A stretch of DNA of 21,021 nucleotides, from contig DKKT01000084.1 of the NCBI GenBank assembly GCA_002455425.1, positions 1 through 21,021 on the forward strand, read 5' to 3'. The notes under the pieces were generated by a model. It was not told where the DNA came from and did not search any database. It was given only the letters and a program-made list of their open reading frames with translations. How positions within the stretch are numbered: the stretch's first letter is position 1; the number at the start of each line of letters is the position of its first letter. Shown piece by piece: positions 1 to 6,259 of this stretch. Origin of the DNA: Chthonomonas sp. UBA6659. Lineage in GTDB: Bacteria > Armatimonadota > Fimbriimonadia > Fimbriimonadales > Fimbriimonadaceae. A program made the translations under genes and the position numbers.

Positions 1-27
1 GCCTCCGACCGCAAAGCGGTCGGAGGC
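1..27. terminator. Perfect 12-bp hairpin, probable terminator
   Basis: Two 12-nt arms, GCCTCCGACCGC and GCGGTCGGAGGC, are exact complements around an AAA loop. The hairpin lies 21 bp beyond the stop codon of the minus-strand gene ending at 49. It could end that transcript or one arriving from outside the window. The plus-strand side has only a short TTTT a few bases later, and the minus-strand side runs off the window, so the direction is not settled. Confidence 0.7.
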
Positions 28-48
28 GGGGTGCTTTTGGGTATTCGG

Positions 49-414
49 TCAGTCGTGGGGAGGGATGCCGACGGGGCCGTTGACCCAGCGCAAAGTCGGT
101 GCGTCGGCGTCTTTCGCGAAGTTGCTCCAGAGCACCCTCTTGCCCGTGCTTGCGGTGACGATCGACTCGTCCGAAGCGACGACGTGCTCGGACTCTTGCT
201 CGGTAATCGGGATCCAATAGACTTCCTGGGGGTCGTTGCCACCGGACCAATCGATCTCTTCGGCGAAGACCTTGAGCCAGAGCCGTCGGCAGAACAAGCA
301 GGACTCGATCGCGACCATGAAGTGCGATTCGTCGTGGATCACCCTCACGACCGATGTTTCGATCAACGCCTGGCGCGCCTTGACGGGATCGTCATCGGAA
401 CAGAGGCAGCTCAC
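49..414 (-). CDS. Small uncharacterised protein with CXXC-type cysteine pairs
   Basis: This encodes 121 residues from a GTG start whose last two bases form part of the TGA stop of the upstream DUF554 gene (GTGA overlap at 411-414). That overlap is the main reason to accept the start and to think the two genes are translationally coupled. Cysteines occur as C-L-C near residue 3-5 and as C-L-F-C-R-R-L-W near residues 39-46. They could bind a metal, but no recognised zinc-ribbon spacing is complete. The rest is hydrophilic with several acidic stretches and a Trp-rich middle, and there is no signal peptide or membrane segment. I do not recognise the family. A strong hairpin follows the stop codon, which agrees with it being the last gene of the unit. 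No function is assigned. Confidence 0.6.
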   Translation of the reverse strand: MSCLCSDDDPVKARQALIETSVVRVIHDESHFMVAIESCLFCRRLWLKVFAEEIDWSGGNDPQEVYWIPITEQESEHVVASDESIVTASTGKRVLWSNFAKDADAPTLRWVNGPVGIPPHD

Positions 415-1211
415 AGCGGATCGGATGTGGGCGCCTTGGACGTGAAGCGACGAAAGAGGAGTGCCACGATCGGGGCGAGCACCAGGGCGGGAAGGAAGTT
501 CTCGGAAGGGAACTTCTTGATGTCGGCAAGCCCGAGCCCGATCGCCATCAGGATCGGCCCTCCGACCGCGGTCGTTTCTGCGAGGAGCTCGGTATCGTTC
601 CTGAGGCGACTCAGTCGGCCGGCCATCAACGTGAGCGCGCCTTGGGTCACGAGGACGACGCCCGCGGTCACCAAGACGCCGGGCCCGAGCGCGGCCGCGA
701 AGAAGATCGACGCGATCCCGTCCATCACCGCTTTCAGCGCCAGGAGTTCGATCTTGTCTTCGAGGGCGTCCTGCATGCAGCCGAGCAGCGTCATCGGTCC
801 CACACAGAACAGCACGCTGGTGGTGATCAGCGCCTCGTTGAATGAGCCGCCGCCACCAAGGCGCTGGCGCGCGAACTCGGCAAAGCTCTCAAGCCCGGCG
901 TCGATGCCGAGCAGCTTGCCGATCACTCCACCGATCCCGATCGCGATCGCCACGACGAGGACGTTCTTCGACTCCAGGAACAGCTTGAGGCCGATGCCGA
1001 TCGTCACGAGGCCGAGGCCGGTCGTCGCCATCGAAAGCAGACCGGGCGGCAGCCACCGTCCGATCGCGAGACCGATGATGGCGCCGATCGCGACCGCCGA
1101 GGTGTTGAGCAACGTGCCTCGCAAAGGCAGGCGCGACCGACGCGGACGAATCGCCGCGATGGCGACTTCCTGGTGGTCTGCGTGGTCTGGTATCGGAGAT
1201 TTCGCCGCCAT
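411..1211 (-). CDS. DUF554 family membrane protein
   Basis: This 266-residue integral membrane protein matches the DUF554 (YdfK-like) family, whose transport or other role is unknown. Family hallmarks visible are the opening L-R-G-T-L-L-N-T near residue 30, glycine-rich hydrophobic helices of the type I-G-A-I-I-G-L-A-I-G, the segment T-S-V-L-F-C-V-G-P-M-T-L-L-G near the middle, and the late segment V-G-G-P-I-L-M-A-I-G. About seven membrane segments are expected. The ATG at 1211 gives roughly 30 residues before the usual family start. No Shine-Dalgarno precedes it, so a later non-ATG start close to the conserved LRGT is possible. The reading frame stays open upstream into the divergent Lrp gene, but that part is only its antisense shadow. 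The stop overlaps the GTG of the next gene, so the two are probably cotranscribed. Confidence 0.85.
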   Translation of the reverse strand: MAAKSPIPDHADHQEVAIAAIRPRRSRLPLRGTLLNTSAVAIGAIIGLAIGRWLPPGLLSMATTGLGLVTIGIGLKLFLESKNVLVVAIAIGIGGVIGKLLGIDAGLESFAEFARQRLGGGGSFNEALITTSVLFCVGPMTLLGCMQDALEDKIELLALKAVMDGIASIFFAAALGPGVLVTAGVVLVTQGALTLMAGRLSRLRNDTELLAETTAVGGPILMAIGLGLADIKKFPSENFLPALVLAPIVALLFRRFTSKAPTSDPL

Positions 1212-1268
1212 CGACGCGTAACGTACCGCATACCTCGTGCCGTTCGACCCTAACTTTCGTCGGGTGCA

Positions 1269-1274
1269 CATAAT
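1269..1274 (+). promoter_or_regulatory. Candidate -10 element of a leaderless Lrp transcript
   Basis: CATAAT differs from TATAAT at one base and ends six bases before the ATG at 1281. A transcript starting about seven bases after it would begin at the start codon itself. No Shine-Dalgarno is visible before that ATG, which fits a leaderless mRNA. No convincing -35 element is seen at 16-18 bp spacing. Confidence 0.3.
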
Positions 1275-1280
1275 GGCGAG

Positions 1281-1757
1281 ATGCGAGACCGCCTCGACGA
1301 AGTCGATGTGAACATCCTGCGCCTGCTGATGGAGGACGGCCGGATCACAAACGCCGACATCGCACGCAAGGTCGGGCTCTCGGCCCCGTCCGTGCTCCAA
1401 CGGGTCCGCAAGCTCGAGGACCTCGGGGTCATCCGGGGCTACACCGTCGTCGTCGATCCGGCGACCCTCGGCTACAGCCTGACGGTGATGGCGCAGATCA
1501 GTCTCGCCCTCCACCAGGAGCAGCCGATCGATCGGTTCGTGCGCGCCGTCCAAGAGATTCCGGAAGTCCAGGCCTGCTACCACGTCAGCGGCGAGTTCGA
1601 CTACCTCCTCAAGATCGTCGTCCAGGATATGAAGTCGTACGAGGCGTTGATCAAGGATCGGCTGAGCAAGATCAAGGGGATCGGGAAGATCCACAGCTGC
1701 TTCGTGCTCGCGACGGCGAAGGAGGTCCACTCGCTGCCGTTGGAAGACCTGCCGTGA
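1281..1757 (+). CDS. Lrp/AsnC family transcriptional regulator
   Basis: This 158-residue protein has the full feast/famine regulator layout. An N-terminal winged helix-turn-helix covers about residues 5-60, with L-D-E-V-D-V-N-I-L-R-L-L, then I-A-R-K-V-G-L-S-A-P-S-V as the recognition helix, then the R-V-R-K-L-E-D-L-G-V-I-R-G-Y wing. A C-terminal RAM effector/oligomerisation domain covers about residues 68-145, including the typical V-S-G-E-F-D-Y-L-L-K strand. Members bind amino acids or other small ligands and control metabolic genes, often including their own. The gene is divergent from DUF554 across a 69-bp gap and overlaps the next gene by GTGA (1754-1757). It therefore probably leads an operon with the LOG and DinB genes. 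The target genes and ligand cannot be read from the sequence. Confidence 0.95.
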   Translation: MRDRLDEVDVNILRLLMEDGRITNADIARKVGLSAPSVLQRVRKLEDLGVIRGYTVVVDPATLGYSLTVMAQISLALHQEQPIDRFVRAVQEIPEVQACYHVSGEFDYLLKIVVQDMKSYEALIKDRLSKIKGIGKIHSCFVLATAKEVHSLPLEDLP

Positions 1758-2341
1758 CGTTTCGTCGGATCACCGTCTTCTGCGGCTCCCGGTTCGGAAG
1801 GCAGCCGGCTTATCGGGAAGCCGCCGTCCATGTGGGTCGTCGGCTCGCCGAGCTCGGCATCGGCGTCGTCTATGGCGGCGGCGACATCGGCTTGATGGGC
1901 GCCGTCGCGACCGCGGCGCTCGAACAAGGGGGTGAGGTCATCGGCGTGATTCCGAAGTTCATGATTCCCCACGAACTGGCCCACTCCTGGCTCACCCAGC
2001 TGATCGAGGTGGACTCGATGCACGAACGCAAGGCGACGATGGCGGACCTCGCCGACGGCTTCATCACTTTGCCGGGTGGGCTCGGGACCTTCGAGGAGAT
2101 GTTCGAGATCGCGACCTGGAATCAGCTCGGCATCCAATCGAAGCCGATCGGTCTGCTCAACGTCGCCGGCTACTTCGACCCGGTGGTGGCGCTACTCGAC
2201 CACGCCCTCGACGAGGGCTTCGTGCGTCGAGAGCACCGCCTCGCCTTGATGGTGGAGAGCGACCTGGAGGCTCTGGTGGAGGCGATGCGCCGTTTCGAGG
2301 CTGCCACGTCGGCGCTTTCCGAGTATCCGGTCCGTGGGTAA
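1754..2341 (+). CDS. LOG family protein (cytokinin riboside 5'-monophosphate phosphoribohydrolase-like)
   Basis: This 195-residue Rossmann-fold protein starts at a GTG that overlaps the Lrp stop codon (GTGA). LOG signatures are all present: C-G-S near residues 10-12, Y-G-G-G-D-I-G-L-M-G-A at 40-50, M-H-E-R-K at 89-93, and the catalytic P-G-G-L-G-T-F-E-E at 107-115. LOG enzymes release the base from nucleoside 5'-monophosphates by hydrolysing the N-glycosidic bond. They were named for cytokinin activation in plants, but most bacterial members act on AMP or related nucleotides, or have unknown substrates. The length is normal for the family. It is probably cytoplasmic and cotranscribed with the regulator before it. 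Older databases may call it a lysine decarboxylase-like protein, but that label is a known misannotation of the PGGxGTxxE motif. Confidence 0.93.
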   Translation: MTFRRITVFCGSRFGRQPAYREAAVHVGRRLAELGIGVVYGGGDIGLMGAVATAALEQGGEVIGVIPKFMIPHELAHSWLTQLIEVDSMHERKATMADLADGFITLPGGLGTFEEMFEIATWNQLGIQSKPIGLLNVAGYFDPVVALLDHALDEGFVRREHRLALMVESDLEALVEAMRRFEAATSALSEYPVRG

Positions 2342-2350
2342 CCTCGCCCG

Positions 2351-2812
2351 ATGAGTGCGATCGAGCTCCTCATCAACATGACCGACTCCGCGGTCGACAT
2401 GCTCTTCTCGTCTGCACGCAAGATGCCGGCCGAACGTCAGGTCTGGAGTCCGATGGAGACCGGGCGAACCGCGCTGGATCAACTGCAGGAGTGCGCCTGC
2501 GCCCCCGACCTCCACATGCAGTTGATCGATCCGGAGCATCCGGGTCCCTTCGAGGGCTACGAGGGCGCCCGCGAGTACCGCAAGCGCTGGACCACCGTCG
2601 AGGCTTGCGAAGCCGCATGCCGTGAATCCACGGCGCGCTGGGCGCACTTTGTACGAGGTCTCTCGCCAGAACGCCTCGCAAGCATGGCGGAGACTCCGTG
2701 GGGTCCGACGCCGGTCGGAGTCATCACGGGATTCCACTACTGGAACCTGGTCTATCACCTCGGGCAGATCAACTACATTCAGACGCTCTACGGCGATCGC
2801 GACATGTTCTGA
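2351..2812 (+). CDS. DinB-fold protein with a degenerate metal site
   Basis: This 153-residue all-helical protein fits the DinB/YfiT four-helix-bundle superfamily. The clearest signature is the last helix, Y-H-L-G-Q-I-N-Y-I-Q-T-L-Y-G-D (residues 135-149), which matches the H-x-G-Q-I motif. In typical metal-binding members this motif reads H-x-x-x-H-x-G-Q. Here the first position of the pair is Asn132, and I see no clear histidine at the usual site in helix 2, where the sequence is D-Q-L-Q-E-C-A-C. The Ni/Zn site is therefore probably altered or lost. The role is unknown; relatives include thiol-dependent transferases and DNA-damage-inducible proteins. The ATG lies 9 bp after the LOG stop with no good Shine-Dalgarno, so translation may depend on coupling. 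It is probably the last gene of the Lrp-LOG-DinB unit. Confidence 0.85.
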   Translation: MSAIELLINMTDSAVDMLFSSARKMPAERQVWSPMETGRTALDQLQECACAPDLHMQLIDPEHPGPFEGYEGAREYRKRWTTVEACEAACRESTARWAHFVRGLSPERLASMAETPWGPTPVGVITGFHYWNLVYHLGQINYIQTLYGDRDMF

Positions 2813-2845
2813 AATCGCGGCCTTCAAGCCAAAAACGGTGCTTCG

Positions 2846-2872
2846 TTGGCACTCTCAACGGTATACTGCTAA
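2846..2872 (+). promoter_or_regulatory. Degenerate CIRCE operator (HrcA binding site) before groESL
   Basis: TTGGCACTC, nine bases, then TACTGCTAA. The CIRCE consensus is TTAGCACTC-N9-GAGTGCTAA. The left arm matches 8 of 9, the right arm 7 of 9, and the spacer is exactly 9, so 15 of 18 positions agree at the expected place upstream of groES. A -10-like TATACT (2862-2867) lies inside it, as expected if HrcA blocks RNA polymerase. The arms match each other at only 6 of 9 positions, so binding may be weaker than usual. hrcA itself is not in the window. Confidence 0.8.
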
Positions 2873-2913
2873 TCACAGCGACCCGCCCGCTCCTGCGCGG
2901 CGGCACCTGATTC

Positions 2914-2918
2914 AGGAG
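2914..2918 (+). promoter_or_regulatory. groES ribosome binding site
   Basis: AGGAG lies 13 bases before the ATG at 2932. The spacing is longer than the usual 5-9 bases, but no nearer purine-rich site exists and the protein alignment fixes the start. Confidence 0.6.
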
Positions 2919-2931
2919 AAAACAAACGATC

Positions 2932-3348
2932 ATGAAGCTTCAGCCCCTGCATGACCGCATCGTCGTCGAGGCCGCCGCGAAGGAAGAAATCAGCGCCGGT
3001 GGAATTATCCTCCCCGACTCGGCTCAAGAGAAACCCCAGCGCGGTAGCGTGCTCGCCGTCGGCCCCGGCAAGATGCTCGACAGCGGAACCCGAGCCGCCG
3101 TCGATGTCAAGGTGGGCGACATCGTGCTCTACGGCAAGTACAGCGGCACCGAAGTGTCCGTCGGCGGCAAGGACTACGTCATCCTCCGCGCCGATGACGT
3201 GCTCGCCGTCGTGACCGGCAGCGCCAAGCCCGCCAAGGCCGTCGTCCAGACCGCCGCGAAGCCGGCCGCCAAGCCCGCCGCCAAGCCTGCGGCGAAGAAG
3301 CCCGTCGCCAAGACGTCTGCCGCCAAGCCGGCCCCGAAGAAGAAGTAA
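2932..3348 (+). CDS. groES: GroES co-chaperonin with a basic AKP-rich C-terminal tail
   Basis: GroES caps the GroEL ring and closes the folding chamber. Residues 1-94 form a complete standard GroES: L-Q-P-L-H-D-R-I at 3-10, the mobile loop that docks on GroEL with S-A-G-G-I-I-L-P-D at 21-29, the roof hairpin around G-P-G-K, G-D-I-V-L-Y-G-K-Y at 62-70, and the final strand Y-V-I-L-R-A-D-D-V-L-A-V at 82-93. Standard GroES stops there, at about 95 residues. This one adds about 44 residues made almost only of Ala, Lys and Pro, in A-A-K-P units, ending P-K-K-K. The tail resembles histone H1-like or other basic disordered tails and is very unusual for GroES. It precedes groEL by 12 bp in the same operon, under the CIRCE-like operator. 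Stop and downstream Shine-Dalgarno are intact, so the tail is not a frameshift at the gene end. Confidence 0.97.
   Translation: MKLQPLHDRIVVEAAAKEEISAGGIILPDSAQEKPQRGSVLAVGPGKMLDSGTRAAVDVKVGDIVLYGKYSGTEVSVGGKDYVILRADDVLAVVTGSAKPAKAVVQTAAKPAAKPAAKPAAKKPVAKTSAAKPAPKKK
3253..3300 (+). repeat. Four tandem 12-nt units encoding AAKP in the groES tail
   Basis: Four consecutive 12-base units of the form GCC-GCC-AAG-CCC, with synonymous third-base changes, encode A-A-K-P three times and then A-A-K-K. The repeat is in frame and lies wholly inside the C-terminal extension. Such a short tandem repeat could vary in copy number between strains by slippage. Confidence 0.85.
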
Positions 3349-3360
3349 AGGAGCGATTCC

Positions 3361-4968
3361 ATGGCAGCAAAGGACCTCAAGTACAGCGATGACGCCCGCA
3401 AGCTCCTCGAGAGCGGCGTCGACAAGCTCGCCAATGCGGTGAAAGTCACCCTCGGGCCGCGCGGCCGCAACGTCGTCCTCGAGAAGAAGTTCGGGAGCCC
3501 GAACGTCATCAACGACGGCGTGACGATCGCCAAGGAGATCGAAGTCGAAAACCGCTTCGAGAACATGGGCGCTCAGCTCATTCGCGAAGTCAGCAGCAAG
3601 ACCAACGATCTCGCCGGTGACGGAACGACGACCAGCGTCGTCCTCGCCCAGGCGATCTTCCGCGACGGTAGCCGCAACGTGGCCGCCGGCAGCAACCCGA
3701 CCTTGATCAAGAAGGGCATCGACACCGCCGTCGACGCGATCGTCGCGGAGCTCAAGAAGATGTCGACCCCGGTCAAGGGCAAGCAGGGCATGACCCAGGT
3801 CGCCACGATCTCGGCCAAGGACGCCGAGGTCGGCGAGCTCGTCTCGACGATCATCGACAAGGTCGGCAAGGACGGCGTCGTGACGGTCGAAGAGTCGAAG
3901 TCCACCGAGACGCTCTACGAGCTGGTGGATGGCCTCCAGTTCGACAAGGGCTACCTCTCGCCCTACTTCGTCACCGACCCCACTCGGATGGAGGCGGTCT
4001 ACGAGAACCCGCTGATTCTCTTCTATGAGAAGAAGATCGGCAACGTTCAGGATCTCATTCCGCTCCTCGAGAAGGTCCTGCGGATGGGCCGGCCGTTCAT
4101 CATCGTGGCCGAGGACGTCGAGAACGAGTGCCTCGCGACCCTCGTCCTCAACCGGATTCGCGCCGGCCTGCCGGTCGCGGCGGTGAAGGCCCCCGGCTTC
4201 GGCGACCGGCGCAAGGCGATGCTCGAGGACATGGCCGTCCTCACCGGCGGTCAGTTCATCAGCGAAGACCTGGGCATCAAGCTCGAGAACGTGACCCCGG
4301 ACATGATGGGCAGTTGCTCGAAGATCTTCATCACGAAGGAAACCACGACCCTCGTCGGCGGCAAGGGCCAGAAGAAGGCGATCGACGGCCGGATCACCCA
4401 GATCAAGCGCCAGATCGAGACCACCGACAGCAGCTACGACAAGGAGAAGCTCCAGGAGCGCCTCGCCAAGCTGCAGGGCGGCGTTGCCGTCGTGAAGGTC
4501 GGCGCCGCGACCGAGACCGCGCTCAAGGAGAAGAAGGCCCGCATCGAAGATGCACTCGCCGCGACCCGCGCCGCGCTCGAAGAGGGCATCGTCCCGGGTG
4601 GCGGCACCGCGCTCCTTCGAGCCGGAAAGGTCCTCGAGAAGATCAAGGCCGGGGAAGACGAGAAGATCGGCGTGAACATCGTCCGCAAGGCGATCGAGTC
4701 GCCGCTGCGCTGCATCGCCGAGAACTGCGGCGTCGAAGGCAGCGTCATCGTCGAGAAGGTCAAGACCGATACGAAGGGCTTCGGCTACAACGCGGCCACG
4801 CTCGAGTTCGAAGACCTCATGAAGGCCGGTATCGTCGACCCGACCAAGGTCGTCCGGACCTGCCTCCAGAACGCCGCCTCGATCGGTGGGCTTTTGCTGA
4901 TGACGGAGGCCGCGGTCGCCGAGGTTCCTGAAAAGGAAGATGAGGGCCACGGCCACCATCACCACTAA
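3361..4968 (+). CDS. groEL: GroEL chaperonin (Hsp60) with a His-rich C-terminus
   Basis: This is a complete 535-residue group I chaperonin, the ATP-driven folding chamber of the cytoplasm. Visible landmarks are L-G-P-R-G-R-N-V-V at 31-39, the nucleotide site G-D-G-T-T-T at 86-91 with Asp87, the apical segment V-A-A-V-K-A-P-G-F-G-D-R-R-K-A-M-L-E-D, and R-I-E-D-A-L-A-A-T-R-A-A, which holds the Asp equivalent to E. coli D398. It also has the hinge/ATP segment G-I-V-P-G-G-G-T-A-L. AAGGAG ends 7 bases before the ATG. The usual Gly-Gly-Met repeat tail is absent. The protein ends instead in an acidic run followed by G-H-G-H-H-H-H. GroES precedes it by 12 bp and the two share one operator. A 14-bp hairpin follows. 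It is the only groEL in this window; whether others exist elsewhere cannot be judged. Confidence 0.99.
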   Translation: MAAKDLKYSDDARKLLESGVDKLANAVKVTLGPRGRNVVLEKKFGSPNVINDGVTIAKEIEVENRFENMGAQLIREVSSKTNDLAGDGTTTSVVLAQAIFRDGSRNVAAGSNPTLIKKGIDTAVDAIVAELKKMSTPVKGKQGMTQVATISAKDAEVGELVSTIIDKVGKDGVVTVEESKSTETLYELVDGLQFDKGYLSPYFVTDPTRMEAVYENPLILFYEKKIGNVQDLIPLLEKVLRMGRPFIIVAEDVENECLATLVLNRIRAGLPVAAVKAPGFGDRRKAMLEDMAVLTGGQFISEDLGIKLENVTPDMMGSCSKIFITKETTTLVGGKGQKKAIDGRITQIKRQIETTDSSYDKEKLQERLAKLQGGVAVVKVGAATETALKEKKARIEDALAATRAALEEGIVPGGGTALLRAGKVLEKIKAGEDEKIGVNIVRKAIESPLRCIAENCGVEGSVIVEKVKTDTKGFGYNAATLEFEDLMKAGIVDPTKVVRTCLQNAASIGGLLLMTEAAVAEVPEKEDEGHGHHHH

Positions 4969-4990
4969 GCCGCTCTGCAGCGGTGAATGA

Positions 4991-5022
4991 GAAGGGTCCT
5001 CGCCTGAAGGCGAGGACCCTTC
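4991..5022 (+). terminator. Strong hairpin after groEL, probable terminator
   Basis: GAAGGGTCCTCGCC and GGCGAGGACCCTTC form a perfect 14-bp stem around a TGAA loop, 22 bases after the groEL stop. A shorter 5-bp stem (4970-4983, CCGCT/AGCGG) lies just before it. The T-run after the stem is poor (TCGTCTTG), so termination may be partly factor-dependent or the hairpin may stabilise the mRNA end. Confidence 0.8.
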
Positions 5023-5082
5023 GTCTTGCGGAGACGCACGCATCGACGCCTTGCTGATCGTCATCCCCGGGAGGCGGTCTCC

Positions 5083-5094
5083 AGATTGCAATCT
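5083..5094. promoter_or_regulatory. 12-bp perfect palindrome upstream of threonine synthase
   Basis: AGATTGCAATCT is a perfect palindrome lying 46 bp before the thrC start, in the gap that follows the groEL terminator. It could be an operator. A short perfect palindrome can also arise by chance, and no second copy is seen in the window. Confidence 0.25.
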
Positions 5095-5140
5095 GCCGGC
5101 ATGAGCCGTCCGATGCTTGGCGTGAGCAATACTCGGGGGT

Positions 5141-6259
5141 ATGCGCCTCACCTGCTTTCTCTGCGGCCTCGCGTATCCGGCCGACCGCCTGATCAATACC
5201 TGCACGTGTGGGCGCCCGCTGCGCGTCGACTACGACCTGTCCGCATCGACCCTGCGACCTGACGACCTTCGAGGGCGGGAGGCTACGCTTTGGCGCTACC
5301 GCGAGGTCCTCCCGGACTGCGCGCCCGTCAGCCTCGGTGAAGGGATGACCCCGCTTCACCCCGCACCGCAACTCGGAGCGACATGGTGGATCAAGGACGA
5401 GGGCGTGAACCCGACCGCCAGCTTCAAGGCGCGGGGGATGACGGTGGCCGTCTCGATGGCGAAGCACCTCGGGGCGACCAAGCTGGCGGTGCCCTCCGCG
5501 GGAAACGCCGGGGGCGCCCTGGCCGCCTATGCGGCGAAGGCCGGTCTGGAGGCGTACGTCTTCATGCCCCGCGACACTCCGAGGGCGTGCATCGTCGAGT
5601 GCGAGAACCACGGTGCCCATGTGACCCTGATCGACGGCCTCATCACGGATTGTGCGGCCGAGATCGGGCGGCGCAAGGAGGCCGAAGGGTGGTTCGACCT
5701 CAGCACGCTCAAGGAGCCGTACCGGGTGGAAGGGAAGAAGACGATGGGCTACGAGCTGTTCGAGCAGATGGGGGGCTTGCCCGATGCGATCGTGTATCCG
5801 ACCGGGGGTGGCACCGGGCTTGTCGGCATGGCGAAGGCGTTCGACGAGATGCAGCGCATGGGGTGGATCGGCGCGGCGCGGCCTCGGATGATCAGCGTCC
5901 AAGCCGAGGGCTGCGCCCCGATCGCGACTGCATTCCACGCCGGTGAGCGGTTCGCGACGGAGTTCGCGAACGCGCAAACGGTTGCCTCCGGCCTCCGTGT
6001 CCCACGCGCGATCGGCGACTTCATCATGCTCGACCTGATCCGCGCGACCGGCGGAACCGCGCTGACGATCTCGGACGCGGAGATGGTCGCCGCGGCCAAG
6101 GAGATGTCGCGCACAACCGGCGTCTTGGCCTCACCCGAGGGTGGCGCGACGCTGGCCGCGGCGCGGCGACTTCTGGCCACCGGCTTCCTCAGCCCCGATG
6201 AGACCGTGGTGCTGTTCAACACCGGGTCGGGCGTGAAGTACCTCGAAGCGCTGGGCTAG
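5141..6259 (+). CDS. thrC: Threonine synthase (PLP-dependent)
   Basis: This cytoplasmic 372-residue enzyme converts O-phosphohomoserine to threonine, the last step of threonine biosynthesis. An N-terminal zinc-ribbon-like knuckle has Cys5-x-x-Cys8 and Cys21-x-Cys23, as in the threonine synthase class with a short Cys-rich head. The PLP lysine is Lys96 in N-P-T-A-S-F-K-A-R-G-M. The substrate loop is S-A-G-N-A-G-G (119-125). The phosphate-binding loop is P-T-G-G-G-T-G (220-226). The C-terminus N-T-G-S-G-V-K-Y is also typical. Threonine dehydratase and cysteate synthase share the fold, but the Cys head and G-V-K-Y ending favour threonine synthase. The start lacks a clear Shine-Dalgarno. An upstream in-frame start would remove the match at the Cys head, so 5141 is kept. 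Its TAG overlaps the stop codon of the convergent DUF1854 gene. Confidence 0.93.
   Translation: MRLTCFLCGLAYPADRLINTCTCGRPLRVDYDLSASTLRPDDLRGREATLWRYREVLPDCAPVSLGEGMTPLHPAPQLGATWWIKDEGVNPTASFKARGMTVAVSMAKHLGATKLAVPSAGNAGGALAAYAAKAGLEAYVFMPRDTPRACIVECENHGAHVTLIDGLITDCAAEIGRRKEAEGWFDLSTLKEPYRVEGKKTMGYELFEQMGGLPDAIVYPTGGGTGLVGMAKAFDEMQRMGWIGAARPRMISVQAEGCAPIATAFHAGERFATEFANAQTVASGLRVPRAIGDFIMLDLIRATGGTALTISDAEMVAAAKEMSRTTGVLASPEGGATLAAARRLLATGFLSPDETVVLFNTGSGVKYLEALG

Noticed and set aside
31..1221. A 396-codon open frame on the plus strand across DUF554
   Set aside because: It is antisense to the DUF554 protein and the coupled small gene, and its translation has no family features.
411..1730. 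A DUF554 start at 1730 giving a 439-residue protein
   Set aside because: The extra 173 residues lie antisense to the Lrp regulator, which is a certain gene, and show no membrane or family features.
2869..5205. A 778-codon open frame on the minus strand across groESL
   Set aside because: It is the antisense shadow of groES and groEL. High third-position GC keeps the opposite frame open; the translation is Leu/Asp/Gly/Arg-rich and resembles no family, while the plus strand holds two perfect chaperonins.
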